DNA of 64,000 bases from an uncultured Ramlibacter sp. (GCF_936925435.1 NZ_CAKZHQ010000012.1:1-64000), one strand, 5' to 3'. Shown: positions 1 to 9,374, counted from the stretch's first letter. Notes: a model not told the origin generated them from the letters alone. Numbers and translations: made by a program.

Positions 1-1998
1 GGCAAGACCGCCATCGTCGAAGGCCTGGCCCAGCGCATCGTCGCCGGCGAGGTGCCCGAGTCGCTGAAGAACAAGCGCGTGCTGTCGCTGGACATGGCGT
101 CCCTGCTGGCCGGCGCCAAGTTCCGCGGCGAGTTCGAGGAGCGCCTCAAGACCGTGCTGAGCGAGCTGGCCAAGGACGAGGGCCAGACCATCGTCTTCAT
201 CGACGAGCTGCACACCATGGTGGGCGCCGGCAAGGGCGAGGGCGCAATGGACGCCGGCAACATGCTCAAGCCGGCGCTGGCGCGCGGCGAACTGCACTGC
301 GTGGGCGCCACCACCCTGGACGAGTACCGCAAGTACATCGAGAAGGACGCCGCGCTGGAGCGCCGCTTCCAGAAGATCCTGGTGGGCGAGCCCAGCGTGG
401 AAGCCACCATCGCCATCCTGCGCGGCCTGCAGGAAAAGTACGAGGTCCACCACGGGGTGGAGATCACCGACCCGGCCATCGTCGCCGCGGCCGAACTCTC
501 GCACCGCTACATCACCGACCGCTTCCTGCCGGACAAGGCCATCGACCTGATCGACGAGGCCGCCTCCAAGATCAAGATCGAGCTCGATTCCAAGCCCGAG
601 GTCATGGACAAGCTCGACCGCCGTCTGATCCAGCTGCAGATCGAGCGTGAGGCCGTCAAGCGCGAGAAGGACGAGGCGTCGATGAAGCGCTTCGACCTGA
701 TCGAGGAAGAGATCGTCCGGCTGAAAAAGGAGATCGCCGACTACGAGGACCTCTGGCGCGCCGAGAAGGCCCAGGCCCAGGGCTCGGCCCAGGTCAAGGA
801 GGAGATCGACCGCCTGCGCCACCAGATCGAGGAGTTCACCCGCAAGGGCGACTTCAACAAGGTCGCCGAGCTGCAGTACGGCAAGCTGCCCGAGCTGGAA
901 AAGAAGCTCAAGGATGCCCAGGCCAAGGAAAGCGGCAAGGCCGTCAGCGGCCAGCCGCAGCTGCTGCGCACCATGGTCGGCGCCGAGGAGATCGCCGAGG
1001 TGGTGGCGCGCGCCACCGGCATCCCGGTGGCCAAGCTGATGCAGGGCGAGCGTGACAAGCTGCTGCAGATGGAAGGCAAGCTGCACGGCCGCGTGATCGG
1101 CCAGGAAGAGGCCATCAGTGCCGTGTCCAATGCCATCCGCCGCTCGCGCTCGGGCCTGTCGGATCCGAACCGGCCGACCGGCTCCTTCCTGTTCCTGGGC
1201 CCCACCGGCGTGGGCAAGACCGAGCTGTGCAAGGCCCTGGCCAACTTCCTGTTCGACAGCGAGGACCACCTGGTGCGCATCGACATGAGCGAGTTCATGG
1301 AGAAGCACTCGGTGGCCCGCCTGATCGGCGCGCCGCCCGGCTACGTGGGCTACGAGGAAGGCGGCTACCTGACCGAGGCCGTGCGCCGCAAGCCCTACAG
1401 CGTGCTGCTGCTCGACGAGGTCGAGAAGGCCCATCCGGACGTCTTCAACGTGCTCTTGCAGGTGCTCGACGACGGCCGCCTGACCGATGGCCAGGGCCGG
1501 ACCGTGGACTTCAAGAACACGGTGATCGTCATGACCAGCAACATTGGCTCGCACCGCATCCAGGCGCTGGCCGGCCAGCCGGCCGACGAGATCAAGGAAG
1601 CCGTGTGGGAGGAGCTCAAAGGCCACTTCCGGCCCGAGTTCCTCAACCGCATCGACGAGACCGTGGTCTTCCACGGCCTGGACGCGCGCCACATCGAGAA
1701 GATCGCCGCCATCCAGCTGCGCATCCTGGAGCAGCGCCTGGCCAAGATGGACCTGATGCTGCAGGTGTCGCCGGCGGCGCTGGAGGAACTGGCCAAGGTC
1801 GGCTTCGACCCGGTGTTCGGCGCCCGCCCTCTCAAGCGCGCCATCCAGCAGCGCATCGAAAACCCGCTGTCCAGGCTGATCCTGGAAGGGCGCTTCCCGC
1901 CCAAGAGCGTCATTCCGGTGGACGTCGATCCGGTGCGCGAGCCCGGCGTCTTCCACTTCGGCAATGCCCTGCCGGTGGCCCAGGACAGCGCGGCTTGA
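1..1998 (+). CDS. clpB: ATP-dependent chaperone ClpB, 5' truncated by window edge
   Basis: ClpB is the Hsp100 disaggregase that works with DnaK to pull polypeptides out of aggregates in the cytoplasm. The reading frame is open from base 1 and begins inside the first Walker A motif ([10 protein letters not shown]), so roughly the first 200 residues lie outside the window. Visible parts are Walker B1 (FIDELHTM), the long coiled-coil middle domain that separates ClpB from ClpA, the second nucleotide-binding domain with GPTGVGKTE and [10 protein letters not shown], and the C-terminal small domain ending in [10 protein letters not shown]. The next gene follows after 13 bases. The internal ATG at 52 is not the true start. 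Confidence 0.97.
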   Translation, partial: GKTAIVEGLAQRIVAGEVPESLKNKRVLSLDMASLLAGAKFRGEFEERLKTVLSELAKDEGQTIVFIDELHTMVGAGKGEGAMDAGNMLKPALARGELHCVGATTLDEYRKYIEKDAALERRFQKILVGEPSVEATIAILRGLQEKYEVHHGVEITDPAIVAAAELSHRYITDRFLPDKAIDLIDEAASKIKIELDSKPEVMDKLDRRLIQLQIEREAVKREKDEASMKRFDLIEEEIVRLKKEIADYEDLWRAEKAQAQGSAQVKEEIDRLRHQIEEFTRKGDFNKVAELQYGKLPELEKKLKDAQAKESGKAVSGQPQLLRTMVGAEEIAEVVARATGIPVAKLMQGERDKLLQMEGKLHGRVIGQEEAISAVSNAIRRSRSGLSDPNRPTGSFLFLGPTGVGKTELCKALANFLFDSEDHLVRIDMSEFMEKHSVARLIGAPPGYVGYEEGGYLTEAVRRKPYSVLLLDEVEKAHPDVFNVLLQVLDDGRLTDGQGRTVDFKNTVIVMTSNIGSHRIQALAGQPADEIKEAVWEELKGHFRPEFLNRIDETVVFHGLDARHIEKIAAIQLRILEQRLAKMDLMLQVSPAALEELAKVGFDPVFGARPLKRAIQQRIENPLSRLILEGRFPPKSVIPVDVDPVREPGVFHFGNALPVAQDSAA

Positions 1999-2011
1999 TT
2001 AAGATGGCCGC

Positions 2012-2296
2012 ATGCAGACCCTGCTGAACCTTTTTTTGCGCCTGGTGCTGTTGGCGGCCGGCCTGGTCTTCGCCGCCAGCCTGCTGGTGGCCGTGATGGG
2101 CCTGCTCGCAATCTGGGGCCTGCGCTACGGCTGGGCCCGCCTGGCGGGCCGGCCCATCACGCCTTTCGTTTTCCGCATGGATCCGCGCGCCGGTTTCGAG
2201 CGGGTCTGGCAGGCCGGGCAGGGCGGCGCTGTGCCGCCAGCCTCGCGTGAGATCGCCGACGTCACCGACGTGGTGGCCAAAGAGCCGCGCGGCTGA
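2012..2296 (+). CDS. small single-pass membrane protein, unknown function
   Basis: A 94-residue protein that I do not recognise. Residues about 5-37 are strongly hydrophobic and should form a membrane segment; the remainder is a polar tail with no cysteine pairs or catalytic motif. It starts 13 bases after clpB and is followed within 5 bases by another small gene, so the three are probably cotranscribed. Function cannot be inferred beyond membrane association. Confidence 0.6.
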   Translation: MQTLLNLFLRLVLLAAGLVFAASLLVAVMGLLAIWGLRYGWARLAGRPITPFVFRMDPRAGFERVWQAGQGGAVPPASREIADVTDVVAKEPRG

Positions 2297-2301
2297 GCCT
2301 G

Positions 2302-2505
2302 ATGGAAGAACGCCGCAAGCTGCGCGTCGGCCAGCCCATCACGCCCGAAGAGTTCGACCAGCTGAGCGACGCCCAGCTCGAGCGCCTGGTGCCCAAGGCC
2401 CACCGGGAGTTCTTCCCCGGCAAGGATGACTGCGCCGACGGCCATTTCTACCTGCACGACGGCACCGCCTGGTGCTTCTACAAGGGGGACTTCCTCGATG
2501 GCTGA
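2302..2505 (+). CDS. small hypothetical protein
   Basis: A 67-residue, acidic, soluble protein of unknown role. The N-terminal half reads like a short helical segment (PITPEEFDQLSDAQLERLV) and the C-terminal half is rich in aromatic residues (HFYLHDGTAWCFYKGDF). There is no signal peptide. Its last bases overlap the start of the following solute-binding-like gene by 8 bases, which argues for translational coupling and that both are real. Confidence 0.55.
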   Translation: MEERRKLRVGQPITPEEFDQLSDAQLERLVPKAHREFFPGKDDCADGHFYLHDGTAWCFYKGDFLDG

Positions 2506-3235
2506 AGCCAGCGCCGCCCTGTCCCGCGAGTTCGCCCCAACCGGCACGCTGCGCGCCTCCATCAACCTGGGCAACCCGGTGCTGGCCCACAGCCACACCG
2601 CCGCCGAGAAGCCCGCCGGTGTCACCCTGGACCTGTCACGCGAGTTCGCGCGTGCGCTGGGCGTACCAGTGAGCTTCCTGCTGTTCGACGGCGCTGCCAA
2701 GTCGGTCGCGGCGCTGGCCAGCGGCCAGGCCGACATCGGCTTCATGGCGATCGACCCGCAACGGGCCGAGACCACCCATTTCACGCCGGCCTACGTGCAG
2801 ATCGAAGGTGTCTACCTGGTGGCGCAGGACTCGCCGATCCGCAGCAATGAGGAAGTCGACCACGCCGGCATCCGCATCGTGGTGGGCCAGGGCAGCGCCT
2901 ACGGCCTGTACCTGGCCCGCAACATCCACAAGGCCAGCCTGGTGCAGGTGCCGACCTCCGAGGAAGTGGTCGATGCCATGCTGCAAGGCGGCCTGGAAGT
3001 GGCCGCCGGCGTGCGCCAGCAAATGGAGGCCGACGCGCAGCGCGTGGGCAGCGGTGTGCGCCTGCTGGATGGCCGCTTCATGGTCATCCGCCAGGCCATG
3101 GCCATGCCCAAGGGGCGCAGCGCCGAGGCGGCGGCCTTCCTCGACGCCTTTGTCGCGCGGATGAAGAGCACGGGTGTCGTGGCCCAGGCCCTGGAGCGCC
3201 ACGGCATCCTGGGCGCGCAGGTCGCCCAGGACTGA
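2498..3235 (+). CDS. solute-binding-fold (PBP2, family 3-like) protein without signal peptide
   Basis: A 245-residue protein that resembles periplasmic amino-acid-binding proteins of ABC transporters: N-terminal lobe with a LRASINLGNP strand, a GVTLDLSREFARALG segment, and the typical ASGQADIGFMAIDPQRAETTHFTPAYV stretch around residues 70-97. The start is the ATG behind a good AAGGGGGA ribosome site. An upstream in-frame start at 2426 only adds unrelated residues read out of the previous gene. No signal peptide or lipobox is visible, so it would stay in the cytoplasm, which is unusual for this fold. No permease or ATPase gene is adjacent. Confidence 0.75.
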   Translation: MAEASAALSREFAPTGTLRASINLGNPVLAHSHTAAEKPAGVTLDLSREFARALGVPVSFLLFDGAAKSVAALASGQADIGFMAIDPQRAETTHFTPAYVQIEGVYLVAQDSPIRSNEEVDHAGIRIVVGQGSAYGLYLARNIHKASLVQVPTSEEVVDAMLQGGLEVAAGVRQQMEADAQRVGSGVRLLDGRFMVIRQAMAMPKGRSAEAAAFLDAFVARMKSTGVVAQALERHGILGAQVAQD

Positions 3236-3244
3236 CGCCGGCCC

Positions 3245-3835
3245 TCAGTGGGCGACCAGGGCGGCCTCGATCTCGGCAAAGGAGCTGGCGGCTTCGGGCA
3301 ACTGCAGCGGCAGGCCCAACTGGCGGGCGATCTGCGAGAGTGAGAAGATGCCCCGCACCAGGGATTGGCCGGCCGCGTCGGGCTGTGTCACCAGCGCATG
3401 CTGGCGGCCCGCCTCCACCAGGCGCGCCACCACGTTGCCCACCCGCGCCGCCTGCACCGACTTGAATTCGAAGGCGTCCAGCCGCGCCGCCGCCGTCATC
3501 ACGTCAGCCACCAGGATGTCGGCGTGGCGGATGCGCCGCTCGTGCACCAGGTGCATGGGTTTTTCGCCCAGGATGTCGCTGGCGCTGAGCAGGCCGGCGA
3601 CCCGGCCCTGCGCATCGAGCACCAGCAGCATGCGCACGCCGCGCTGCACCATGGTCTCGTGCGCCGCCTCCATGCCAGCCTGGGGCTGGGTGACGACCGC
3701 CGCGACCTGGGTCAGGTCGGTCATCACCACCGTGGCGGGCGAGTCCATCGTCACCTGCGCCGCCGAGGCGTCGGGCATGCACAGGCGTGCCATGCCCAGG
3801 AAAGGCCGGGTGGCCAGTGCGGTGTATCCGTTCAT
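3245..3835 (-). CDS. CBS-domain protein
   Basis: A 196-residue cytoplasmic protein with two tandem CBS modules, one around residues 35-95 (MVQRGVRMLLVLDAQGRVAGLLSASDILG region) and one around 110-180 (LVEAGRQHALVTQ, VRGIFSLSQIARQLG). CBS pairs usually bind adenine nucleotides and act as energy sensors. No enzymatic domain is attached. It lies 24 bases downstream of a receiver-domain gene on the same strand, so the two may form a small signalling operon. It converges with the solute-binding-like gene, leaving only 9 bases between stop codons. Confidence 0.8.
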   Translation of the reverse strand: MNGYTALATRPFLGMARLCMPDASAAQVTMDSPATVVMTDLTQVAAVVTQPQAGMEAAHETMVQRGVRMLLVLDAQGRVAGLLSASDILGEKPMHLVHERRIRHADILVADVMTAAARLDAFEFKSVQAARVGNVVARLVEAGRQHALVTQPDAAGQSLVRGIFSLSQIARQLGLPLQLPEAASSFAEIEAALVAH

Positions 3836-3859
3836 GCTGAGCTCCTTGGTCAGGACGCT

Positions 3860-4306
3860 TCAGACGCGCGACTCGCGGTTCTGCTCGTTGACGTTGAGCC
3901 AGAACTCGAAGATGCCGCGCATCTTGCGCTCAAACTCCGCCGGGTCGGCGGTCTTGCGCACGATGCTGTTGGCGCCGGCTTCGTAGCAGCTGCGCAGCAC
4001 GGCCTGGTCGTCGGTGCCCGACACCACCACCACCGGCACATTGCGCGTGGGCTGTGCGGCGCGCATCTGCCGCAGCACTTCCAGGCCGTCAAGCGCGACC
4101 AGCTTGAGGTCCAGCAGCACCAGCCGCGGCTGGGCGGTGGTGTCGCGGCCGGCGTAGGGGCCCTTGGCGTGCAGCCAGTCCAGGGCTTCGGTGCCGTCGT
4201 ACAGGCACAGCACCGTCTGCTGGCCGCAAGCCTTCAGGGCTTCGCTGGCCAGTTCGCAATAGTCGGGGTCGTCGTCGACCACCAGGACATCGGTCTTGTT
4301 GGACAT
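3860..4306 (-). CDS. stand-alone response-regulator receiver
   Basis: A 148-residue protein made of one receiver domain and no output domain, so it probably signals by protein-protein contact. The acidic pocket (VVDDDPD near residues 9-15), the phospho-acceptor Asp in LLLDLKL (about residue 71), the switch Ser/Thr in VVVSGTDD and the conserved Lys in IVRKTAD are all present. The same strand continues into the CBS-domain gene 24 bases downstream. No sensor kinase gene is adjacent; the hybrid kinase at 34233-36815 is remote. Confidence 0.85.
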   Translation of the reverse strand: MSNKTDVLVVDDDPDYCELASEALKACGQQTVLCLYDGTEALDWLHAKGPYAGRDTTAQPRLVLLDLKLVALDGLEVLRQMRAAQPTRNVPVVVVSGTDDQAVLRSCYEAGANSIVRKTADPAEFERKMRGIFEFWLNVNEQNRESRV

Positions 4307-4377
4307 GGGAAATGCGTTTTCTCAGCCCCCGTTATACGCCCGGCGCGCCCGGTCCGCTGGAGCGGGCCTGGGAGTCT

Positions 4378-4391
4378 CCCCAAGCTTGGGG
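4378..4391. repeat. perfect palindrome, possible terminator hairpin
   Basis: CCCCAAGCTTGGGG is a 14-base perfect palindrome flanked by further purine/pyrimidine complement. It lies just beyond the stop codon of the minus-strand SDR gene and before the receiver gene's coding start. It may act as an RNA hairpin ending SDR transcription, although there is no T tract. Confidence 0.35.
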
Positions 4392-4399
4392 GGAGGGGT

Positions 4400-5182
4400 T
4401 CAGCCGGCGCCGGCGGCGTGGCGGGCGTGGAGCTTTTGCATGCCGCCGAGCCAGCGCTCGGGGTCCTGCGCCTTTTTCAGCACGTACTGCGCCACCTCGG
4501 GATGGGGCAGGACCAGGAAGCGGCCGTCCTGCATGGCGTCGGTCACGTCGGCGGCCACCTGCTCGGGCGTCAGCACGCCGTCCTGGCTGGCCGAGCTGCC
4601 GCCCTCGCTGCGGGTCATGGCGGTCTGGACCGATTGCGGGCACAGGCAGGCCACCAGCAGGCCGCGCCGGCCATAGGCGATGCGCAGCCATTCGGCAAAG
4701 CCCACGGCCGCGTGCTTGGTCACGCCATAGGGCGCGCTCTCGACGATGTTGAGCAGGCCGGCCGCCGAGGCCGTGACCAGGAAGTAGCCCTCCCCACGCT
4801 CGAGCATCTGCGGCAGCACGGCCCGGGCGGCCCAGACATGGGCCATGGCGTGGATCTGCCACATCCGCTCCCACAGCGTGTCCTCCAGCTCGATGCCGCC
4901 CTTGCGGCCCAGGATGCCGGCGTTGGACAGGTAGGCATCGATGCGGCCGAAGCGCTGCAAGCTGGCCTGCACCAGGGCCTGGATGGAGGCCTCTCTGCTG
5001 ACGTCGCATTGCATGGCGACGGCCGCGGCGCCGATGTCCGCCGCCACCGCCTGCGCGCCCGCCAGGTCCAGATCGGCCACCACGACGGCTCTGGCGCCGT
5101 CGGCGGCCAGGCGGCGCGCCAGGCCGGCACCGATGCCGCTGGCGCCGCCCGTGACGATGGCGACTTTTCCTTGGATGTCCAT
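4400..5182 (-). CDS. short-chain dehydrogenase/reductase
   Basis: A 260-residue classical SDR. The nucleotide-binding TGGASGIG motif lies at about residues 11-18, NAG in LSNAGILG near 89, the catalytic Ser in VTASAAG, and the active-site pair in YGVTK near 152-156. All catalytic residues are present, so it should be an active NAD(P)-dependent oxidoreductase. The substrate is not evident. The J-domain gene lies 42 bases upstream on the same strand, so the two may share a transcript. Confidence 0.88.
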   Translation of the reverse strand: MDIQGKVAIVTGGASGIGAGLARRLAADGARAVVVADLDLAGAQAVAADIGAAAVAMQCDVSREASIQALVQASLQRFGRIDAYLSNAGILGRKGGIELEDTLWERMWQIHAMAHVWAARAVLPQMLERGEGYFLVTASAAGLLNIVESAPYGVTKHAAVGFAEWLRIAYGRRGLLVACLCPQSVQTAMTRSEGGSSASQDGVLTPEQVAADVTDAMQDGRFLVLPHPEVAQYVLKKAQDPERWLGGMQKLHARHAAGAG

Positions 5183-5224
5183 GGGCTGCTTTCCGAAACG
5201 GCCGCCAGTATCGGCGGCGCCGGC

Positions 5225-5689
5225 TCAGCGGGTTGCCGCCTGGGCGACAGGCGCCATGCGCTCCGGCGCCAGTGCAGGCGCGGCACGCGCGCCGTGCATG
5301 GGTGCGATCACCCGCGGCCCACTGGTCTTGTAGAGCACGGTGGCCACAGACAGCAGGGCGAAGGCAATGGTGGCGCACAGCAGGGCCCAGGGCCAGGTCG
5401 CGCCCAGGCCGGCGCTGGCCTGGGCCAGCTCGCGTGCTGTGCGCTGCGCTTCGATCCGCGCGGCGCGCGCCTGCATCCAGCGGTCGTAGCTGGCGCGCCT
5501 CTGGGGATGCGACAGCACGGCGTAGGCCTCGTTGATCTGCGCCATCCGCTGCTGCGCGGCGGCGCCGTCCGGCTGGCGGTCGGGATGGTATTTCTGGGCC
5601 TGGCGGCGGTAGGCCAGCCGCACCGCATCCGGGGCAGCCTGCGGCGCCACGCTCAGCGTGTCGTAGTGCGTTGGTCCGCTCGCGCCCAT
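5225..5689 (-). CDS. J-domain protein with C-terminal membrane segment
   Basis: A 154-residue protein. Residues 8-72 form a DnaJ-type J domain with the diagnostic HPD (QKYHPDRQ), which would stimulate a DnaK partner. A hydrophobic segment near residues 99-120 (WPWALLCATIAFALLSVATVLY) predicts a membrane anchor, followed by a short tail rich in Ala and Met. The start chosen is the ATG immediately before the J domain. The longer upstream reading frame runs through the repeat and antisense to the next gene and is not believable. Confidence 0.82.
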   Translation of the reverse strand: MGASGPTHYDTLSVAPQAAPDAVRLAYRRQAQKYHPDRQPDGAAAQQRMAQINEAYAVLSHPQRRASYDRWMQARAARIEAQRTARELAQASAGLGATWPWALLCATIAFALLSVATVLYKTSGPRVIAPMHGARAAPALAPERMAPVAQAATR

Positions 5690-5718
5690 GCCTGTCTGTC
5701 CGTGTTTCCTCTTGAATT

Positions 5719-5777
5719 GGTCCCTGGCCCCCGTCGAATGGACTGGAGCTGCTATTGAAAGTGTAGCGATTTGGAGC
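5719..5777 (-). repeat. copy of a dispersed repeat (CGGGGGC-type), minus orientation
   Basis: Read on the minus strand the element starts GCTCCAAAT, contains TTTCAATAGC, then CCAGTCCA, and ends GACGGGGGCCAGGGACC. It shares this order of blocks with elements at 13870-13916, 37181-37228 and 46024-46072. It lies in the divergent space between the J-domain gene and the gene at 5927. It is the most diverged of the four copies. Confidence 0.6.
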
Positions 5778-5926
5778 GCCGCAGGCCATGCAGGAGGGCT
5801 GCTGTGGCGGCTAAAGCGTGCGTTCTTACAACAGTCCGCGCGCTCCGTCCTACGCCACCCCCGCCAGCGCCACCGCAGCATGGCAGGCAGTTTCGCGGAC
5901 CCAACTTCAACCTGAAAGAGCGCCTC

Positions 5927-6334
5927 ATGCACGCCCAAGCCCACGACATTTTTGCCGACGATCCCGACAGCAACACCGCCGCCGCCATCGATGCGCGCCA
6001 CCAGGATGCCCACTGGAGCCGCTTTTTCCACCTGGAAAGTTATGCCCGTCCCGGCCTGGATTACGAGGACTATGCCGCCGCCTACTGCGTGGGCTATATC
6101 GGCTGCGTTCAGTATGGCGGCTGCTTCGACGATGCCGAAAAATCGCTGGTGTCCAACTGGGTCCGCCTCAAGGGTGATTCGCGCCTGGCCCTGCACGATG
6201 CCTTGCCGGCCATGCGGGCGGCCTGGGACCGGGTGTGCGACGAACAAACTGAGGACCATGCCTTGCCCGGCCGGAACCCGCTGGCCGGCCTGGCAACCCA
6301 ACGGTCGCAGGAGGCAGCGCGCCAGTCGGCCTGA
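5927..6334 (+). CDS. conserved hypothetical soluble protein
   Basis: A 135-residue protein of unknown function. The start follows a GAAAGAG ribosome site. The centre (DAHWSRFFHLESYARPGLDYEDYAAAYCVGYIG region, residues 25-60) is aromatic- and Tyr-rich, and the rest is helical and polar, with DAEKSLVSNW and ALPAMRAAWDRV. The pattern of acidic Tyr motifs resembles small stress-associated proteins of Burkholderiales, but I cannot name a family. It stands alone, with divergent and convergent neighbours. Confidence 0.6.
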   Translation: MHAQAHDIFADDPDSNTAAAIDARHQDAHWSRFFHLESYARPGLDYEDYAAAYCVGYIGCVQYGGCFDDAEKSLVSNWVRLKGDSRLALHDALPAMRAAWDRVCDEQTEDHALPGRNPLAGLATQRSQEAARQSA

Positions 6335-6345
6335 GCGAGCGGCGC

Positions 6346-6370
6346 AGGCCGGGCCAGATGAGCCCGGCCT
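6346..6370. terminator. strong hairpin between convergent genes
   Basis: AGGCCGGGC and GCCCGGCCT are perfectly complementary 9-base arms around a 7-base loop. The hairpin sits between the convergent ends of the genes at 5927-6334 and 6369-6554 and includes the stop region of the latter. It has no T tract, so it is a terminator candidate rather than a clear one. Confidence 0.5.
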
Positions 6371-6554
6371 AGGCGCTGTGTTCCTGGGGTTTGCCGGCGT
6401 CATTGCCGCTGCCTGCGGCTTCTTCCGGTGACGGCTGTGGTTCACCAGGCTGGGGCTGCTGGCGGCGCGTGTGCAGCATGGCTTGCATCGCCGACTCGGC
6501 GCCATTGCCGCTTTTGGGTGCGGGTGCCGGCTTCTTAGGGGCGCTGCTGCTCAT
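6369..6554 (-). CDS. tiny disordered protein, second of a tandem pair
   Basis: A 61-residue Pro/Gln/Ser-rich protein with no predicted fold. Its middle, GNGAESAMQAMLHTRRQQ, matches GEGAASAMQQLISQNRQH in the protein encoded just upstream, so the two look like diverged duplicates. Its ATG overlaps the stop codon of the upstream gene in an ATGA arrangement, which supports real, coupled translation. Function is unknown. Confidence 0.5.
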   Translation of the reverse strand: MSSSAPKKPAPAPKSGNGAESAMQAMLHTRRQQPQPGEPQPSPEEAAGSGNDAGKPQEHSA

Positions 6555-6751
6555 TGGCCACCTCCGCCGGCCGCATCGTCGGCTTCACCGGTCTGGTGCC
6601 GGTGCTGGCGATTTTGCGAGATGAGTTGCTGCATGGCGCTGGCCGCGCCCTCGCCGGAGCGGCCGCCTTCGCTGGCCTGGCCCGGCTGCGGGTCCTGCGC
6701 GCCACCGTCTTCGGGTGTGTCTTGTGCGTTCATGGCTCCATTCAAAGCCAT
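6551..6751 (-). CDS. tiny disordered protein, first of a tandem pair
   Basis: A 66-residue protein that is rich in Gly, Gln, Asp and Glu and probably unfolded, with one predicted helix around SAMQQLISQNRQ. Three in-frame ATGs lie close together (6757, 6751, 6733). 6751 is preferred because GAGG lies 8 bases upstream. The gene overlaps the next by four bases (ATGA). The shared GxGAxSAMQ motif with the next gene suggests a duplicated protein-binding helix. Confidence 0.5.
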   Translation of the reverse strand: MALNGAMNAQDTPEDGGAQDPQPGQASEGGRSGEGAASAMQQLISQNRQHRHQTGEADDAAGGGGQ

Positions 6752-6816
6752 GGGCATAGCCTCAGCAGTCAGAACGCTGGCTGGGTTTTTGTAGGAATTT
6801 TTCCAATCGCGGGACC

Positions 6817-7602
<786 letters not shown>

Positions 7603-7609
7603 CGTCCCA

Positions 7610-8389
7610 TCACCTTCCGAGTTGGGCCCACGGAAAGAGCTTGCGGTTCAAGGCCTTGAAGGCGAAGTCCGTCACCAGGCCGATCAGGCCGATGACGATG
7701 ATGCCGAAGATGATCTGGTCAGTGGCCAGCAGGGCCTGGCTGTCGGTGATCATGTGGCCGATGCCGCTCGATGCCCCGATCAGCTCCGCCACGATCACAT
7801 AGGTCCAGGCCCAGCCCAGCACCATGCGCAGGGTCTCGGCGATTTCTGGCGCGGAAGACGGCAGCAGCACGCGCGTGACGATGCCGCGGTCGGCCGCGCC
7901 CAGGGTGTAGGCTGCCTCGACCAGGTCGCGCCGCGTGTTGCCCACGCTGACGGCGATCATCAGCACCAGCTGGAAGAAGCTGCCGATGAAGATGACCGAG
8001 AGCTTTTGCGCCTCGCCGATGCCGGCCCACAGAATCAGCAGCGGGATGAAGGCGGACGCGGGCAGGTAGCGGGCGAAACTGACGAAGGGCTCGAAGAAGG
8101 CTTCGATGGGCTTGTAGGCGCCCATCAGCACGCCCAGAGGTACGGCCAGCACGGCGGCGATGGCAAAGCCGCCGAAGACGCGCCACACCGTCATGCCAAT
8201 GTCCTTGGCGAAGCCCTGGTTCACCAGCAGGTCGTAGCCGGATCTCACCATGGTCAGCGGGTCGGCCAGGAAGGTCTTGGAGACGAAGCCGCTGAAGGTG
8301 GCCGCCGCCCAGGCGGCCACGAACAGCACGAAGAAGGCGATGCCCAGCGCGATGCGCGCGCCGGGTGCCACAGGTTGGAGCGGTTTCAT
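7610..8389 (-). CDS. ABC transporter permease, NitT/TauT type
   Basis: A 259-residue inner-membrane permease with about six transmembrane segments. The conserved cytoplasmic EAA loop is recognisable in EAAYTLGAADRGIVTRVLLPSSAPE, where the ATPase docks. It belongs to the BPD_transp_1 family as in SsuC and TauC. It lies between the binding-protein gene and the ATPase gene, with a REP-like hairpin in the 40-base gap before it. Confidence 0.92.
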   Translation of the reverse strand: MKPLQPVAPGARIALGIAFFVLFVAAWAAATFSGFVSKTFLADPLTMVRSGYDLLVNQGFAKDIGMTVWRVFGGFAIAAVLAVPLGVLMGAYKPIEAFFEPFVSFARYLPASAFIPLLILWAGIGEAQKLSVIFIGSFFQLVLMIAVSVGNTRRDLVEAAYTLGAADRGIVTRVLLPSSAPEIAETLRMVLGWAWTYVIVAELIGASSGIGHMITDSQALLATDQIIFGIIVIGLIGLVTDFAFKALNRKLFPWAQLGR

Positions 8390-8396
8390 TGGGACT

Positions 8397-8421
8397 GGAT
8401 CCCCGCCTTCGCGGGGATGAC
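8397..8421. repeat. REP-like palindromic hairpin
   Basis: ATCCCCGC and GCGGGGAT pair perfectly around a CTTC loop and are flanked by GG and GAC. This sequence type is widely dispersed in betaproteobacterial genomes. It sits between the binding-protein and permease genes of one operon, where such hairpins commonly stabilise the upstream mRNA and lower downstream expression. No other copy was noticed in this window. Confidence 0.65.
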
Positions 8422-8429
8422 GCTGCGCG

Positions 8430-9374
8430 TCACTTGATGAACGAGGTGTCGGCCAGCTTGCTCAGGTCCGGGATGGACTTGATGACGCCGGCTTCCAGCA
8501 GCAGTTCGGCCGCTTCCTTGGTGAAGGCGGCGTGCTCGCCGGCAAAGAACTTCTGGTTGGCAGCCTTGTCCTGCCAGCGCAGGAAGCCGGCCGACTTGGC
8601 GAAGGCTTCGCCGCTTTGCTTGACGTCGGCGCCCATGATCTCGTAGCTCTTGGCCGGGTCCTTCTTGATCATCTCCACGGCCTCGAAGTAGCTGTCGGCG
8701 AGCGCCTTGGCGGCCTTGGGGTTTTCCGACAGGAACTTGGGCGCGCAGCCGAAGGTGTCCATCACCATCGGGTAATCCAGCGTGGTGGCGATGATCTTGC
8801 CGGCTTCGGGCTTGGCGCGCACGGCCGACAGGTAGGGCTCATAGGTCATGGCGGCATCGAGGTCGGCCACGCCGGCGATGATGGCGTTGGCGGCGGGCTG
8901 CGGCTCCATGGTCGTGATCTTCACGTCCTTGGTCGTCATGCCGTTCTTCTTGAGGATCCAGGCCAGGGCAAAGTAGGGCGAGGTGCCCGGCGCACTGGCG
9001 CCTACGGTCTTGCCCTTGAGGTCGCTGATCTTGGCGATGCCGGGCTTGACCACCATGCCGTCGGCGCCGTAGCTCTTGTCCAGCTGGAAGATCTGCGTGG
9101 TGGCGACGCCGGCGGCGTTCCAGACGACCCAGGTTTCCACCGTGGTGGCGGCACACTGGATGTCGCCCGAGGCGATGGCCAGGTGGCGGTCCTTCTGCGG
9201 AATCTTCTTGATGCTCACGTCAAGGCCGTTCTTCTTGAAGATGCCGGCCTCCTTGGCCAGCGTCAGCGGCGCGAAACCGGTCCAGCCCGAGATGCCCATG
9301 GCGACCTTGGTTTCCTGGGCCTGGGCGCCGGCTGCGGCCAGGGCGACGAGAGACAGTGCGAACAGCTTCTTCAT
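8430..9374 (-). CDS. ABC transporter solute-binding protein, NitT/TauT type
   Basis: A 314-residue periplasmic protein. The start is the ATG behind GGAG that gives a clean signal peptide, MKKLFALSLVALAAAGAQAQ; an upstream in-frame ATG merely prefixes 15 unrelated residues. The mature part has the NMT1/SsuA-like features GWTGFAPLTLAKEAGIF, the GDIQCAAT loop and DLKGKTVGASAPGTSPYFALAW. It is the first gene of the transporter operon and lies 41 bases after hutH, so it is likely read from the hutU promoter. Substrate unproven; histidine or urocanate are reasonable guesses from context. Confidence 0.9.
   Translation of the reverse strand: MKKLFALSLVALAAAGAQAQETKVAMGISGWTGFAPLTLAKEAGIFKKNGLDVSIKKIPQKDRHLAIASGDIQCAATTVETWVVWNAAGVATTQIFQLDKSYGADGMVVKPGIAKISDLKGKTVGASAPGTSPYFALAWILKKNGMTTKDVKITTMEPQPAANAIIAGVADLDAAMTYEPYLSAVRAKPEAGKIIATTLDYPMVMDTFGCAPKFLSENPKAAKALADSYFEAVEMIKKDPAKSYEIMGADVKQSGEAFAKSAGFLRWQDKAANQKFFAGEHAAFTKEAAELLLEAGVIKSIPDLSKLADTSFIK

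Noticed and set aside
3365..5758. 797-codon plus-strand ORF
   Set aside because: It is antisense to the CBS, receiver, SDR and J-domain genes and has no domain; its His/Gly/Ala-rich composition is typical of high-GC shadow frames.
5752..5988. 78-codon minus-strand ORF upstream of the J-domain gene
   Set aside because: It overlaps the repeat and the start of the gene at 5927 on the other strand and has no ribosome site or similarity.
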